Of a stretch of 64,000 nt of DNA, positions 17,776-26,265 are shown one piece after another. Positions within the stretch are counted from its first letter, which is position 1. Each line of letters starts with the position of its first letter. The position numbers were made by a program, and so were the translations under genes. The stretch lies in assembly GCF_000422505.1 (NCBI RefSeq), contig NZ_KE383867.1, positions 128,494 to 192,493 on the forward strand, written 5' to 3'. Origin of the DNA: Paenibacillus pinihumi DSM 23905 = JCM 16419. Lineage in GTDB: Bacteria > Bacillota > Bacilli > Paenibacillales > Paenibacillaceae. The notes beneath the pieces are model-generated. The model worked only from the letters and a program-made list of their open reading frames with translations. It was not told the origin of the DNA and searched no databases.

Positions 17776-19365
17776 ATGGCCCAAAATTTGCCCAATTCAA
17801 TTGAGCTGCCGCAGTTTCCGGAATCGTATTGGATCGCTTCGACACCTTTTCGCACCTATCCGAAGCTGCAAGATTCAATTTCAGTCGATGCTGTCATTGT
17901 GGGAGCCGGGCTCACTGGTGTTACGACGGCTTACCTGCTGGCCAAGGAAGGTCTGCAAGTAGCCCTGCTGGATGCCGGAACCATTGCCACCGGGACAAGC
18001 GGGCATACAACCGCAAAAATAACCGCGCAGCATGACCTGATTTACGACGAATTCATCAGCCATTTTGGAACTGAACAGGCGCGGCTGTACTACGAAGCGA
18101 ACCATCAGGCGCTTCAATGGATGAAGGAGCTTATCCGGCGGGAGCGTATTGATTGTGATTTCCAAGAGCAGGATGCTTATTTGTACACCACTGCGGGAGA
18201 TATGGCGGGTAAGCTGGAGCAGGAATTTCGTGCTTATGAGAAACTGGGCATTCCCGGCTCTTATGTGGACCAGGTGCCGCTGGATCCGCTTGGTGTGAAG
18301 GCGGCTGTCGTAATGCCCGGCCAGGCGCAATTTCACCCGTTGCGCTACTTGCGTTACTTATTAGGAGAATTTGCAGCTTTGGGCGGACAAATCTATGAGC
18401 AGACCGAAGCGACTGGTGTCGAGAGCGGGGAACGCCCCCGGGTGTTGACAAAAGAAGGACACCGGGTAACCGGGCACTACGTGGTGGCGGCTACCCATTA
18501 CCCGTTTCACGAAGGGATGGGACTTTATTTTGCCAGGATGCACCCGGAGAGATCCTATGCGATTGCTTGTCCTCTCCCGGATGAACAGGCAGATTATCCG
18601 GGCGGGATGTATTTGAATGTGGATGATCCAAAGCGCTCGGTGCGTAGCGTCCAGATCGGCGGGAAGCATGCATTGCTGCTCGGAGGGGAAGGCCATCAGA
18701 CCGGCCAGGGAATTTGCACCCATCGCCATTATGAAGCGCTCCAGCAATTTGCACAACAAACATTTGGCCTGTCTGCTATCTCGTACCGGTGGTCGGCACA
18801 GGATCTGATTTCCTTGGACAAGCTGCCTTACATCGGCCCGGTTACAGCGGGCAATGACCGGGTTCTGGTGGCGACCGGCTATCGCAAATGGGGGATGACA
18901 ACCTCCGCCGTTGCTGCCCATCTGCTCAAGGACTACATCACTGAACGATCAGATGAAAATCCTTATCGGGAATTGTTCACGCCTTCCCGCTTCAATGCTG
19001 ACCCTGGCCTAAAGACATTGCTCGTTGAAACAGGCGATGTTATCAAGCATCTTGTGACGGGCAAGCTGGAGTGGGCAAAAACAATGCCAGAGGACATCGG
19101 CCCGGATCGGGGTGCTGTTGTAATGATAAATGGAAGAAGAGCCGGCGCTTATCGCGAACCGGAAGGCAAGCTGCATGTGCTGGACACGACGTGCACCCAT
19201 ATGGGCTGCGAAGTGGAATGGAATGAGGGAGAACGCTCATGGGATTGCCCATGCCACGGGTCTAGGTTTTCCTTTGAAGGCGAGGTATTGAACGGCCCGG
19301 CCAAAAAGCCGCTTTCCCGTATTGATTATATGGAGATCACCGCAGGTGAGCTGGAGAGGACGTAA
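17776..19365 (+). CDS. FAD-dependent oxidoreductase fused to Rieske 2Fe-2S domain
   Basis: A 529-residue two-domain protein. The N-terminal DAO-type FAD domain has the dinucleotide motif VDAVIVGAGLTGVTTAYLLAKEG near residue 36 and GTSGHTTAKITAQHDLIY. The C-terminus is a Rieske domain with the cluster ligands Cys473-x-His475 and Cys491-x-x-His494 (CTH and CPCHGS). The same arrangement is found in B. subtilis YhfW-like proteins; electron donor and substrate are unknown. ATG 17776 follows GGAAGAGA. It stands alone between metQ and the DnaA-box region. Confidence 0.9.
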   Translation: MAQNLPNSIELPQFPESYWIASTPFRTYPKLQDSISVDAVIVGAGLTGVTTAYLLAKEGLQVALLDAGTIATGTSGHTTAKITAQHDLIYDEFISHFGTEQARLYYEANHQALQWMKELIRRERIDCDFQEQDAYLYTTAGDMAGKLEQEFRAYEKLGIPGSYVDQVPLDPLGVKAAVVMPGQAQFHPLRYLRYLLGEFAALGGQIYEQTEATGVESGERPRVLTKEGHRVTGHYVVAATHYPFHEGMGLYFARMHPERSYAIACPLPDEQADYPGGMYLNVDDPKRSVRSVQIGGKHALLLGGEGHQTGQGICTHRHYEALQQFAQQTFGLSAISYRWSAQDLISLDKLPYIGPVTAGNDRVLVATGYRKWGMTTSAVAAHLLKDYITERSDENPYRELFTPSRFNADPGLKTLLVETGDVIKHLVTGKLEWAKTMPEDIGPDRGAVVMINGRRAGAYREPEGKLHVLDTTCTHMGCEVEWNEGERSWDCPCHGSRFSFEGEVLNGPAKKPLSRIDYMEITAGELERT

Positions 19366-19575
19366 TCCGCCAGCTTATTCGGGCGTAATGAAAAGTAAAG
19401 ATTGATACAGGCTCCCATGGCGCAGACAGGTGATGATAAAGCCAACTGCCGTAAAGGGAGCCTGATTGTTATGTGCAGGTAAAATCACGCGCCTGTGATT
19501 ATATTGCCGATACCTTCAGCGGGTTCCTTGCTGCTTTTTGGATGCGACAAGAGTAAGAAAGGGTTGTAGACAAGT

Positions 19576-19834
19576 TTATACACATATTCAGAATTTTCTG
19601 TGGATAATAAGCATTCAGCGGCAATCTATATGGATATACATCACTGTTGAAATGGGGATAAGTTTTTCACAACCAAGATGTGTATTTTGTGGATAATGTG
19701 GATTAACTTGTGGAGTACTCGGTTTTTTCGACATAAAATTAAAAAAAACGCGTCAAACCCTTTTATTTTACGGCATTAATATCGACAGAATTGCCTAAAA
19801 ATTATCCCTAACCTGTGGATAAGCCTGTGGAAAA
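19576..19834. promoter_or_regulatory. DnaA-box cluster 2, upstream of the convergent ABC-F gene end
   Basis: The 577-bp gap 19366-19942 holds at least seven DnaA-box-like 9-mers in 260 bp. Three are perfect TGTGGATAA (19599-19607, 19688-19696, 19814-19822). TTATACACA (19576-19584) and TGTGGAAAA (19826-19834) both fit the relaxed consensus TTWTNCACA. TGGGGATAA (19653-19661) and TGTGGATTA (19697-19705) each have one mismatch. The stretch is AT-rich and non-coding. In B. subtilis the tsaD(gcp)-ydiF gap is, to my memory, one of the few chromosomal DnaA-binding clusters outside oriC. Confidence 0.8.
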
Positions 19835-19856
19835 AGTGGATAGACCAAAAACGGCT

Positions 19857-19911
19857 GCCAAAATACAACAAACCGCCTGAACAGCGAGGTGCTGTATGCA
19901 GACGGTTTGTT
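19857..19911 (-). terminator. terminator of the ABC-F gene
   Basis: Thirteen-base arms (19867-19879 and 19899-19911, one mismatch) with an inner 5-bp hairpin (19881-19885 with 19891-19895); on the minus strand they are followed by a T-rich stretch. It lies about 30 bases past the ABC-F stop. Confidence 0.6.
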
Positions 19912-19942
19912 AACAATGCGTTAATATTAATGTGGTTTATTA

Positions 19943-21868
19943 TTAAGCCAATAACTCTTCCCAGGCTTCGTAGCAGGAGCTTAGCTCGGATTTTTTTTGT
20001 TCAATATCGGCTTGAAGCTGCTGGACCAGCACATAATCATTGTACACATCCGGCTCGGTCAGCTTTTCCTCCAGCACCGTAATTTCTGCCTCAAGTTCGG
20101 CAATGCTCTGCTCCAGCTGTTCCAGCTTCCTCTGCCTTTGCCGCTGGTCCTTTTTGGCCTGCTTGTCCATCTCATAATTGGAGACAGGGGCGCCCTCTGT
20201 TTTCGCGATATCTTTCTTTGCAGCAGCCGTCTCTTCCTGCAGTTCGGCCAACTCCTGTTTTTTCTCCAGCATTTCATCGTAATTGCCGAGAAATTGCAGT
20301 ATGCCCTGCGGCGTCAGCTCAACGATCCGCTCAGCCATTTTATTGAGGAAATAGCGGTCATGAGAGATGAAGAGCAGCGTGCCTTCAAAATCGACCAGAG
20401 CCGACTCCAGCACTTCTTTGCTGAATAAATCCAAATGGTTCGTCGGCTCGTCAAGAATAAGTACATTCGCTTCGAGCAGCATGAGCTTGGATAGCGACAC
20501 GCGTGCTTTCTCGCCGCCGCTAAGCGCAGCAATTTTCTTCTTCACATCTTCGCCGCTGAACAGGAAGTTGCCCAGCACCGTACGGATTCGCGCCTCTTCC
20601 AGATGCGGATAAGCGCTCCATACTTCCTCCAGCACTGTATTGGAAGGATTCAGCCCTGTCTGCTCCTGGTCGTAATACCCGATTTTGACGTTGGAGCCCC
20701 ATTTGATAGAGCCCTGGCGTGGTGTCAGTTCCCCTACCAAAGCCTTGAGCAAAGTAGACTTGCCCATCCCGTTCGGACCGATGAGGGCTACGGTCTCGCT
20801 GCGGTGAAGCTGGAAGGCGACATGTTCGAATAACGGCTTGCTGCTCCCCGGGAAGGCGATGGAGAGCTGCTGTACATCCAGCACATCCTTGCCTGTTTGC
20901 CGCTGAATATCGAAGGAGAAGCTGGCTTTTTTCAAATCGCCCATCGGCTTGTCCAGACGGTCCATTTTATCCAGCGCCTTGCGGCGGCTTTGGGCACGCT
21001 TGGTGGTAGAGGCGCGGACGATATTTTTCTGAACGAATTCCTCCATCCGGGCAATTTCATCCTGCTGCTTCTCATACTGTTTCATTGCTGCTTCGTATTC
21101 GCTTGCCTTGACTTCAATATAGCGGCTGTAGTTGCCGGTATAGCGCTTGGCCGCATTGCGTTCGATTTCAACAATGGCTGTTGCCAGCGCATCCAGGAAA
21201 AAGCGGTCATGGGAAACAACCAGCACAGCTCCGGAATAACCGCGCAAATAATCTTCCAGCCACGTTAGTGTGGGGATGTCCAGATAGTTGGTCGGCTCGT
21301 CAAGCATGAGCAAATCCGGTGCCTGCAGCAAAATCCGGGCGAGCGCCAGTCTCGTCTTTTGCCCGCCGCTCAGGGTGGAGATGACCGTATCAGCCGCGAA
21401 GTCACCGAAGCCCATCCCGTGGAGCACACTGCGGATTTTCGTCTCAATCTCGAAGCCGCCCTGCTGCTTGAACCACTCGGAGCGGGCCGCATATCGGGAT
21501 AGCACCTCTTCATAACGCTGTTCATCCTCATGAAGAGCCGGGTCGGCAATTTGCTGCTCCATATCCCGCAGTTCCTGCTCGGCTGCGATCAGGTGGGCAA
21601 AGACGGCTCGCATTTCTTCCATAATTGTCCGTGAAGAGCTTAAGCCGCTGTTTTGGGCCAGATAACCGATTCGGGTCTCTTTTGCTTTATAGATCGTGCC
21701 GGAATCAGCAGTGAGCTCCCCGGCAATAATTTGGAGCAGGGTCGATTTGCCCGCGCCGTTGACACCTACCAGCCCGATACGCTCACGGGGCTGAATCTGA
21801 AAGGTAATATTGGATAGCACAGTCTTTACGCTGTAGCTTTTGGATAGTTCTGAAACTTGAAGAAGCAT
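19943..21868 (-). CDS. ABC-F family ATPase (YdiF-like)
   Basis: Soluble ABC-F protein of 641 residues with two nucleotide-binding domains and no membrane segments, acting on ribosomes in characterised relatives. First domain: Walker A GVNGAGKST near residue 36, signature LSGGQKTRLALARIL, Walker B LLMLDEPTNYLD. The linker with many K, R and Q follows (KNIVRASTTKRAQSRRKALDKMDRLDKP). Second domain: GPNGMGKST, LSGGEKARVSLSKLM and LILDEPTNHLD. A C-terminal coiled coil of about 100 residues ends the protein. It is the likely orthologue of B. subtilis ydiF by domain structure and by its place between tsaD and the tat genes. Confidence 0.93.
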   Translation of the reverse strand: MLLQVSELSKSYSVKTVLSNITFQIQPRERIGLVGVNGAGKSTLLQIIAGELTADSGTIYKAKETRIGYLAQNSGLSSSRTIMEEMRAVFAHLIAAEQELRDMEQQIADPALHEDEQRYEEVLSRYAARSEWFKQQGGFEIETKIRSVLHGMGFGDFAADTVISTLSGGQKTRLALARILLQAPDLLMLDEPTNYLDIPTLTWLEDYLRGYSGAVLVVSHDRFFLDALATAIVEIERNAAKRYTGNYSRYIEVKASEYEAAMKQYEKQQDEIARMEEFVQKNIVRASTTKRAQSRRKALDKMDRLDKPMGDLKKASFSFDIQRQTGKDVLDVQQLSIAFPGSSKPLFEHVAFQLHRSETVALIGPNGMGKSTLLKALVGELTPRQGSIKWGSNVKIGYYDQEQTGLNPSNTVLEEVWSAYPHLEEARIRTVLGNFLFSGEDVKKKIAALSGGEKARVSLSKLMLLEANVLILDEPTNHLDLFSKEVLESALVDFEGTLLFISHDRYFLNKMAERIVELTPQGILQFLGNYDEMLEKKQELAELQEETAAAKKDIAKTEGAPVSNYEMDKQAKKDQRQRQRKLEQLEQSIAELEAEITVLEEKLTEPDVYNDYVLVQQLQADIEQKKSELSSCYEAWEELLA

Positions 21869-21981
21869 AGCAACCTCCGTAAAAAAGATTCTGTATACAT
21901 TTTACATGAAATTGTATGGAAGCGCGATACACAGTGGAGATTTGGATAAGTATAAAGTGTGGAATACGCCTCATGTACAAG

Positions 21982-22010
21982 TTGGCGAATTGGGCTTACA
22001 GTGGTAAACT
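21982..22010 (+). promoter_or_regulatory. possible promoter of the 5-formyl-THF cyclo-ligase gene
   Basis: TTGGCG (21982-21987), 17-base spacer, TAAACT (22005-22010), about 40 bases before the start codon. Only a moderate match. Confidence 0.4.
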
Positions 22011-22050
22011 AAGAACAGCGAAAAATGAAATTACTGGAGAATATAAAGCA

Positions 22051-22665
22051 ATGGATAATACAGCCGCTCTGAAGGACAAGCAGGAGCTGCGCCGCCAGAT
22101 GGCCGCAGTGAGAGACGGGCTTACGGGCGAAGAGCGCAGCCGGCGGTCCGGGCTGATCGGAGCAGAGGCTGCAAAATGGCTTGCGGCCCGGAACATCCGC
22201 TCTGTTATGACGTATGTTTCCTTTCGTTCAGAGGCAGATACAGCGCCGCTGATCGAATGGGCCTGGTCGGAAGGGATTGCGCTTATCGTGCCGCGTTGTA
22301 TTCCTTCAACCAGAGAGATGGTCTTGCATCAATTGACCGGGTGGGAAGAGCTTCAGGCCGGGGCTTACGGCATCAGGGAGCCAAACCCGGACAAAGCTGA
22401 TCTATGGGATCCGGCGCAGCTGCCTGAAGCCGTGCTGGTGCCAGGTCTTGCCTTCGACCGTGAAGGGGGCAGGCTTGGCTACGGGGGCGGCTACTACGAC
22501 CGCTTTTTCGAACAAGCCTTGTTCAAAGCTGCAGCTGGCCAGAGACTGCCCTTGTGGCTTGGGCTTGCTTTTGAAGTTCAACTGGTCTTATCCGGCCGGA
22601 TCCCTGGCGAGCGGCATGATATCAGGCTGGATGCTGTGTTCACCGAGCGGGGCGTCTATCCTTGA
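22051..22665 (+). CDS. 5-formyltetrahydrofolate cyclo-ligase
   Basis: Converts 5-formyl-THF to 5,10-methenyl-THF with ATP. The family motifs are present: KQELRRQMAAVRDGL at the N-terminus, TYVSFRSEADTAPLIEWA, IVPRCIPSTREMVLHQL, GIREPNPD, and the C-terminal VLVPGLAFDREGGRLGYGGGYYDRFF. ATG 22051 gives about 204 residues, the normal size; upstream in-frame starts add a non-homologous tail. It is divergent from the ABC-F gene. Confidence 0.93.
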   Translation: MDNTAALKDKQELRRQMAAVRDGLTGEERSRRSGLIGAEAAKWLAARNIRSVMTYVSFRSEADTAPLIEWAWSEGIALIVPRCIPSTREMVLHQLTGWEELQAGAYGIREPNPDKADLWDPAQLPEAVLVPGLAFDREGGRLGYGGGYYDRFFEQALFKAAAGQRLPLWLGLAFEVQLVLSGRIPGERHDIRLDAVFTERGVYP

Positions 22666-22803
22666 AATATAAGAATGAATCGTCATCATGTTCTTGTATT
22701 TCTGCGCAAAATGCTGTTGCTCCACTCAGGGGGCAGTGCAGTGTTTATGCTTGAGTGAGAAAACGTGCTGCCTTATGACATTTTAGGGACAGGAGGGTTG
22801 CTC

Positions 22804-23289
22804 ATGCAGTGGAAGGTAGCGATTTTAACGGCAAGCGACAAAGGCTCGCGCGGGGAGCGTGAGGATACGAGCGCTCAGGTAATACGGGAGCTGGTAGAGG
22901 AGGAGCTCACCGGCATTATCGTAGACTATCGTATCGTTCCTGATGAACAGGATGAAATTACGGCCGCCCTGATTGAGATGATTGAATATTATCAGGCGGA
23001 TCTGGTGCTGACAACCGGGGGTACAGGACTTGCCCCGCGTGATTTGACGCCGGAGGCGACAAAGCGCGTTATCGACCGGGAAGTCCCGGGCATGGCGGAG
23101 GCAATGCGTTTTTATGCGATGCAAAAGAAGCGGAGCTATATGCTGACGCGCAGTATTTGCGGTATCCGGGGGCAGTCCCTGATCGTCAATTTGCCTGGCA
23201 GCCCCAAAGGTGTTCATGAGTGCCTGATGGCCATTATGGACGAGCTTCCGGAAGCGCTTCGTATGCTGGCCGGGCAGCCTGGGGAATAA
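22804..23289 (+). CDS. moaB: MogA/MoaB family molybdenum cofactor protein
   Basis: Protein of 161 residues of the MoaB/Mog fold, which adenylates molybdopterin in active members. Start ATG 22804 (MQWKVAILTASDKGSRGE) has an ideal AGGAGGG site; a longer frame begins at 22765. Motifs: TASDKGSRGEREDTS, VLTTGGTGLAPRDLTPEAT, and the late LIVNLPGSPKGVHECL. B. subtilis has moaC at the corresponding place before tat, so this is a related but different cofactor gene. No other moa gene is in the window, and activity is not certain. Confidence 0.9.
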   Translation: MQWKVAILTASDKGSRGEREDTSAQVIRELVEEELTGIIVDYRIVPDEQDEITAALIEMIEYYQADLVLTTGGTGLAPRDLTPEATKRVIDREVPGMAEAMRFYAMQKKRSYMLTRSICGIRGQSLIVNLPGSPKGVHECLMAIMDELPEALRMLAGQPGE

Positions 23290-23345
23290 TAGGGGATGCG
23301 GACAAATAATTGTCAGGAAATAGACTATAGCTGAAAGCCCTGCTA

Positions 23346-23354
23346 TGCTATAAT
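23346..23354 (+). promoter_or_regulatory. extended -10 promoter before tatA
   Basis: TGC TATAAT, an extended -10 element with perfect hexamer at 23349-23354. No good -35 at 17 bases. It lies about 100 bases before tatA and would put transcription just ahead of the hairpin at 23366. Confidence 0.5.
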
Positions 23355-23365
23355 AGGGTAATTAA

Positions 23366-23413
23366 TGGACTGTGCAGGTAGAGGCCTAACTGACAGTCCA
23401 TGTTGTTGTTTTT
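23366..23413 (+). terminator. terminator-like hairpin in the tatA leader
   Basis: Eight-base perfect arms (23366-23373 and 23393-23400) followed by a T-rich run (23401-23413); a second small hairpin TGTTG/CAACA follows. It may end the moaB transcript or, with the promoter just upstream, act as an attenuator for tatAC. Confidence 0.5.
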
Positions 23414-23454
23414 CAACAGACCTCATACAGACCAATCCTAAGGAGGATTTGCTC

Positions 23455-23694
23455 ATGTTTAGCAATTTAGGAGCATCCGGTATCATTTTGCTTGCCATTT
23501 TGGCGCTGCTCTTGTTTGGTCCGAACAAGCTTCCTGAACTTGGACGTGCATTCGGCAAAACGCTTCGCGAATTCAAGAATGGCGCGAAAGACATTATGGA
23601 TGACAGCCCCAAGCAGGAAACCAAGGAGCCTAGCCGTGCCGAAGCCGCTCAGACTGAGGAGCAGCAGCAAGCCAGCAAGAGACTTCCGGAATAA
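23455..23694 (+). CDS. tatA: twin-arginine translocase subunit TatA
   Basis: 79-residue TatA/TatE-type protein. It has one N-terminal membrane helix (ASGIILLAILALLLFGPNKLPELG, about residues 5-28) with the conserved FGPNKLPELG hinge, an amphipathic helix (AFGKTLREFKNGAKD) and a polar Glu/Gln-rich tail. ATG 23455 follows TAAGGAGG at ideal spacing. It forms a TatAC pair with the next gene, as in B. subtilis tatAy-tatCy. A typical Tat substrate gene is not adjacent. Confidence 0.95.
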   Translation: MFSNLGASGIILLAILALLLFGPNKLPELGRAFGKTLREFKNGAKDIMDDSPKQETKEPSRAEAAQTEEQQQASKRLPE

Positions 23695-23715
23695 GTTTAA
23701 GGCAGGACAGGTGCC

Positions 23716-24519
23716 ATGGAAGGGGGAACTGTCAGGTTGGGTCAGCAGGATACAGACCAGAGTGTCAAAAAGGAAGGCATCATGCCGATTCTCGAGCATA
23801 TTGGAGAGCTTCGCAAACGGCTGATCGCCGTCCTTTTTGTTTTTGTTATCGGCCTTGTAATTGGTCTTTTTATTGCCAAGCCGGCGTATGATTATTTGAT
23901 GAGCCAGGAGCCGCTCAACGGCTTGCCGCTCCACACGTTTTCATTATGGGACGGTATCGGCATTTATATGAAATTTGCCATGGTAATTGCTCTTGTGCTC
24001 ACGCTTCCCTTTACCTTTTTCCAGGTCTGGGCGTTCGTTAAGCCGGGTCTGGGGGAACTGGAGCAGAAGGCGACACTAAGATATATCCCGTTTACGCTCC
24101 TTATGTTTTTGATCGGTCTGGCATTCTCTTACTTTGTCGTATTCCCGATGGCTTATCATTTTACGACAGAGGTTGCGCAGAGGCTGAATCTGATTGAAAC
24201 CTACGGCGTCATTCAATATTTGACGTTCATGTTCAACATTATTATCCCCATCTCTTTGCTTTTTGAGCTGCCGATGGTCATTATGTTTTTGACCAAGCTC
24301 AAGATTCTCAACCCGATTCGTCTTAAGAAGATGCGCAGGGTGGCTTACTTTGTGATGGTGCTCGCCGGGACGCTAATTACGCCGCCGGATGTCATTTCGG
24401 ATATTATGGTTGCCGTACCGCTTATCATTTTGTATGAATTCAGCGTGTTTCTGTCATCGATGGTATACCGCAAGCAGCTGGAGCAACAGGCAAAGTGGGA
24501 AGAGGAATTCGGTTCATAA
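23716..24519 (+). CDS. tatC: twin-arginine translocase subunit TatC
   Basis: Six-helix membrane receptor for twin-arginine signal peptides. Family motifs: HIGELRKRLI at the first helix, VWAFVKPGLGELEQKATLRYIPF, AFSYFVVFPMAYHF and the C-terminal RRVAYFVMVLAGTLITPPDVISDIMVAVPLIILYE. The start may be ATG 23716 (267 residues) or ATG 23782 with AAGGAAGG just upstream (245 residues); TatC proteins are about 245-255 long. It is 21 bp after tatA and clearly co-transcribed. Confidence 0.94.
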   Translation: MEGGTVRLGQQDTDQSVKKEGIMPILEHIGELRKRLIAVLFVFVIGLVIGLFIAKPAYDYLMSQEPLNGLPLHTFSLWDGIGIYMKFAMVIALVLTLPFTFFQVWAFVKPGLGELEQKATLRYIPFTLLMFLIGLAFSYFVVFPMAYHFTTEVAQRLNLIETYGVIQYLTFMFNIIIPISLLFELPMVIMFLTKLKILNPIRLKKMRRVAYFVMVLAGTLITPPDVISDIMVAVPLIILYEFSVFLSSMVYRKQLEQQAKWEEEFGS

Positions 24520-24677
24520 GGTGTGTCCTGTTCAGGCGGCAATGCTGCTTTGATTAGGACCGCCTTTTTGCTGTCTGCTGAAGTTTGTACAAGTTTCCAT
24601 ACAGGATGGGGAAATCCGTATTTTCCAGACATGGCGGCAGCCTGGTGGAACCGTTGTCCGTCCGGCGTCCGGAGATG

Positions 24678-24757
24678 CCCCGACTTAAGTCCAGGTGCAA
24701 AAACCGCCGCAAGTCTGTTTTGAAATATCCTGTTTCCATCTAGAATAAGGACATAAG
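24678..24757 (+). promoter_or_regulatory. shared promoter/operator region of Psp cassette A
   Basis: An 80-bp stretch that aligns without gaps to 30907-30986 ahead of the second Psp cassette, with 63 of 80 bases identical by my count. It contains the conserved core AAAAACCGCCGCA, a distal inverted pair GACTT (24682) and AAGTC (24711), and a -10-like TAGAAT (24741-24746). No good -35, so activator-dependent transcription, presumably by the LiaR-like regulator encoded nearby, is likely. Confidence 0.7.
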
Positions 24758-24814
24758 GTTGAACTGATGGAAATTAAGCATCATTCACATTTGATGAAAG
24801 GTGGTGGACGGCAA

Positions 24815-25108
24815 ATGAATAACAAGACGCTTTTGGGTGTGGCACTTGTACTGTTGGGTGGCCTGTTCGCACTCAAAATTATCGGAGTTTCTCTTGCACC
24901 ATTAACGAGTCTGTTCTTCCCATTTATTCTGATTGGTCTTGGAGCGGTTGGGCTTAAGAATAACAAGCATTTCATTGGTACCGCAATGATCGTGGTCGGC
25001 GTGCTGATGATTATGGCCAAGCTGCACGGTATTGTGCTTCTGGTTGCGGCAATTGCTTTGATCGCATGGGGAATCTCGATGTTTAACGGAAATAAAAGAG
25101 TTTACTAG
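24815..25108 (+). CDS. LiaI/LiaF-TM-like small membrane protein (cassette A)
   Basis: 97-residue protein made almost wholly of four hydrophobic helices (LLGVALVLLGGLFAL, LTSLFFPFILIGLGAVGL, FIGTAMIVVGVLMIM, IVLLVAAIALIAWGISMF), resembling LiaI and the membrane part of LiaF. ATG 24815 is chosen because its paralogue at 31025 aligns from the same Met and both have an AAAGG(T/C)GGTG site upstream. It is the first gene of a stress cassette followed by PspA, PspC and PspA genes. It probably senses or recruits PspA to the membrane; this is inference from LiaI-LiaH. Confidence 0.8.
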   Translation: MNNKTLLGVALVLLGGLFALKIIGVSLAPLTSLFFPFILIGLGAVGLKNNKHFIGTAMIVVGVLMIMAKLHGIVLLVAAIALIAWGISMFNGNKRVY

Positions 25109-25131
25109 TCCTAGTGAATGGAGGGCAAGCG

Positions 25132-25803
25132 ATGAGTATTATTCGGCGGGTACGTGATATAACAGTAGCAACTTTGAACGAGCGGCTCGAAAAAGCCGAA
25201 GACCCGGTAAGGCTGATTGACCAGTTCCTCTGGTCAACAAGGGAAGAAATCATTCATGCCGAAAGGCTTTATCAGCAATACAGCTCGCACGGCAATCATC
25301 TGCGGGAGCAATGGCTCCAGGCAGAGCACCAGAAGGAAAAGCGCGAGCAGCAGGCGATTACTGCGCTTAAGGCAGGCGAGGAGAATGTAGCCCGCCTGGC
25401 GTTGCAGGAGAAGCAGTCGCATGATCAGCGTGCCGTACAATATAAAGAACTGTATGAGCAAAGCCGGCAAAACATTGTGGAGCTGGAGGAGCATCTGCAG
25501 GAACTGCGCAGCGAATACCAGACCGTATATGACAAGCGCGAGTATTACTCCGCGAGAATGGAATCGCTCAGGCTGCAGCAGCGCATGAATGCCAGATATA
25601 CCGGCTCCGGACAGGGACAAAATCCGGATGGCATGTTCCGCCGGCTTGATGAACGGATTAGCGGCCTTGAATTTGAGGCAGGAAGCTTGCGGGATTTGCG
25701 CCGCGCAGGCAAGCAGATCATGCATGAAGTGCAATCCGGCGTACAGAACACGATTGAATATGAGTTGCAGCAGTTGAAACGCAAACTTGAACAGAAGGGG
25801 TGA
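25132..25803 (+). CDS. PspA/IM30 family protein, type 1 (cassette A)
   Basis: 223-residue helical coiled-coil protein of the PspA/Vipp1/LiaH family, which forms ESCRT-III-like membrane-protecting assemblies. It opens MSIIRRVRDITVATLNERLEKAEDPVRLIDQF, matching helix alpha0/alpha1 of the family, then long Gln/Glu/Arg-rich coiled coil to about residue 150 and a less ordered end. ATG 25132 follows GGAGGG. It is close to the paralogue at 31385 (MSILRRVRDITVATLNERLDKAEDP), but distinct from the type 2 copy at 26266 in the same operon, so each cassette carries two different PspA proteins. Confidence 0.88.
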   Translation: MSIIRRVRDITVATLNERLEKAEDPVRLIDQFLWSTREEIIHAERLYQQYSSHGNHLREQWLQAEHQKEKREQQAITALKAGEENVARLALQEKQSHDQRAVQYKELYEQSRQNIVELEEHLQELRSEYQTVYDKREYYSARMESLRLQQRMNARYTGSGQGQNPDGMFRRLDERISGLEFEAGSLRDLRRAGKQIMHEVQSGVQNTIEYELQQLKRKLEQKG

Positions 25804-25811
25804 CTCCAAGG

Positions 25812-26264
25812 ATGAAGAAATTGTACCGTTCGACCCGGGATAAAAAACTTCTCGGTTTATGCGGCGGCGTAGCTGAAATGCTGAATATTGACGCTACATT
25901 GCTGCGGGTGCTGTTTATCGTTGCTGTCATCTTCTCCAGCGGAACACTGATCTTTGTATATATTTTGGCCGGACTGGTCGTGCCTAAGGAACCGCCTTTC
26001 TACAATAATTATGATCATCGGGGCTATGGCGGCGGGTACAACAATGGACCTTCTTCATTTAATGATCATGGCGGGTACTACAATCCCGGTCATGGACCTT
26101 CGGCGAACAGCCATACGAATTGGCAGAATGTGCCGCCGAGCGGTCAGCCAAAAGACCGTTCCGATTTGGACGATATGATGAATGACATTGAGAAAAAAGC
26201 GATGCGCAGAGAATTGGATGAGCTTCGTGCAAAATTAGCTAAGATTGAGAAGGAGGATAAATAA
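25812..26264 (+). CDS. PspC domain protein (cassette A)
   Basis: 150-residue protein. The N-terminal PspC domain ([40 protein letters not shown]) has the conserved GxCGG(V)AE and one or two membrane segments to about residue 60. A Gly/Asn/Tyr/His-rich linker follows, then a charged C-terminal helix ([31 protein letters not shown]) that probably forms a coiled coil and could contact PspA. ATG 25812 matches the start of the paralogue at 32079. Confidence 0.88.
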   Translation: MKKLYRSTRDKKLLGLCGGVAEMLNIDATLLRVLFIVAVIFSSGTLIFVYILAGLVVPKEPPFYNNYDHRGYGGGYNNGPSSFNDHGGYYNPGHGPSANSHTNWQNVPPSGQPKDRSDLDDMMNDIEKKAMRRELDELRAKLAKIEKEDK

Positions 26265-26265
26265 T

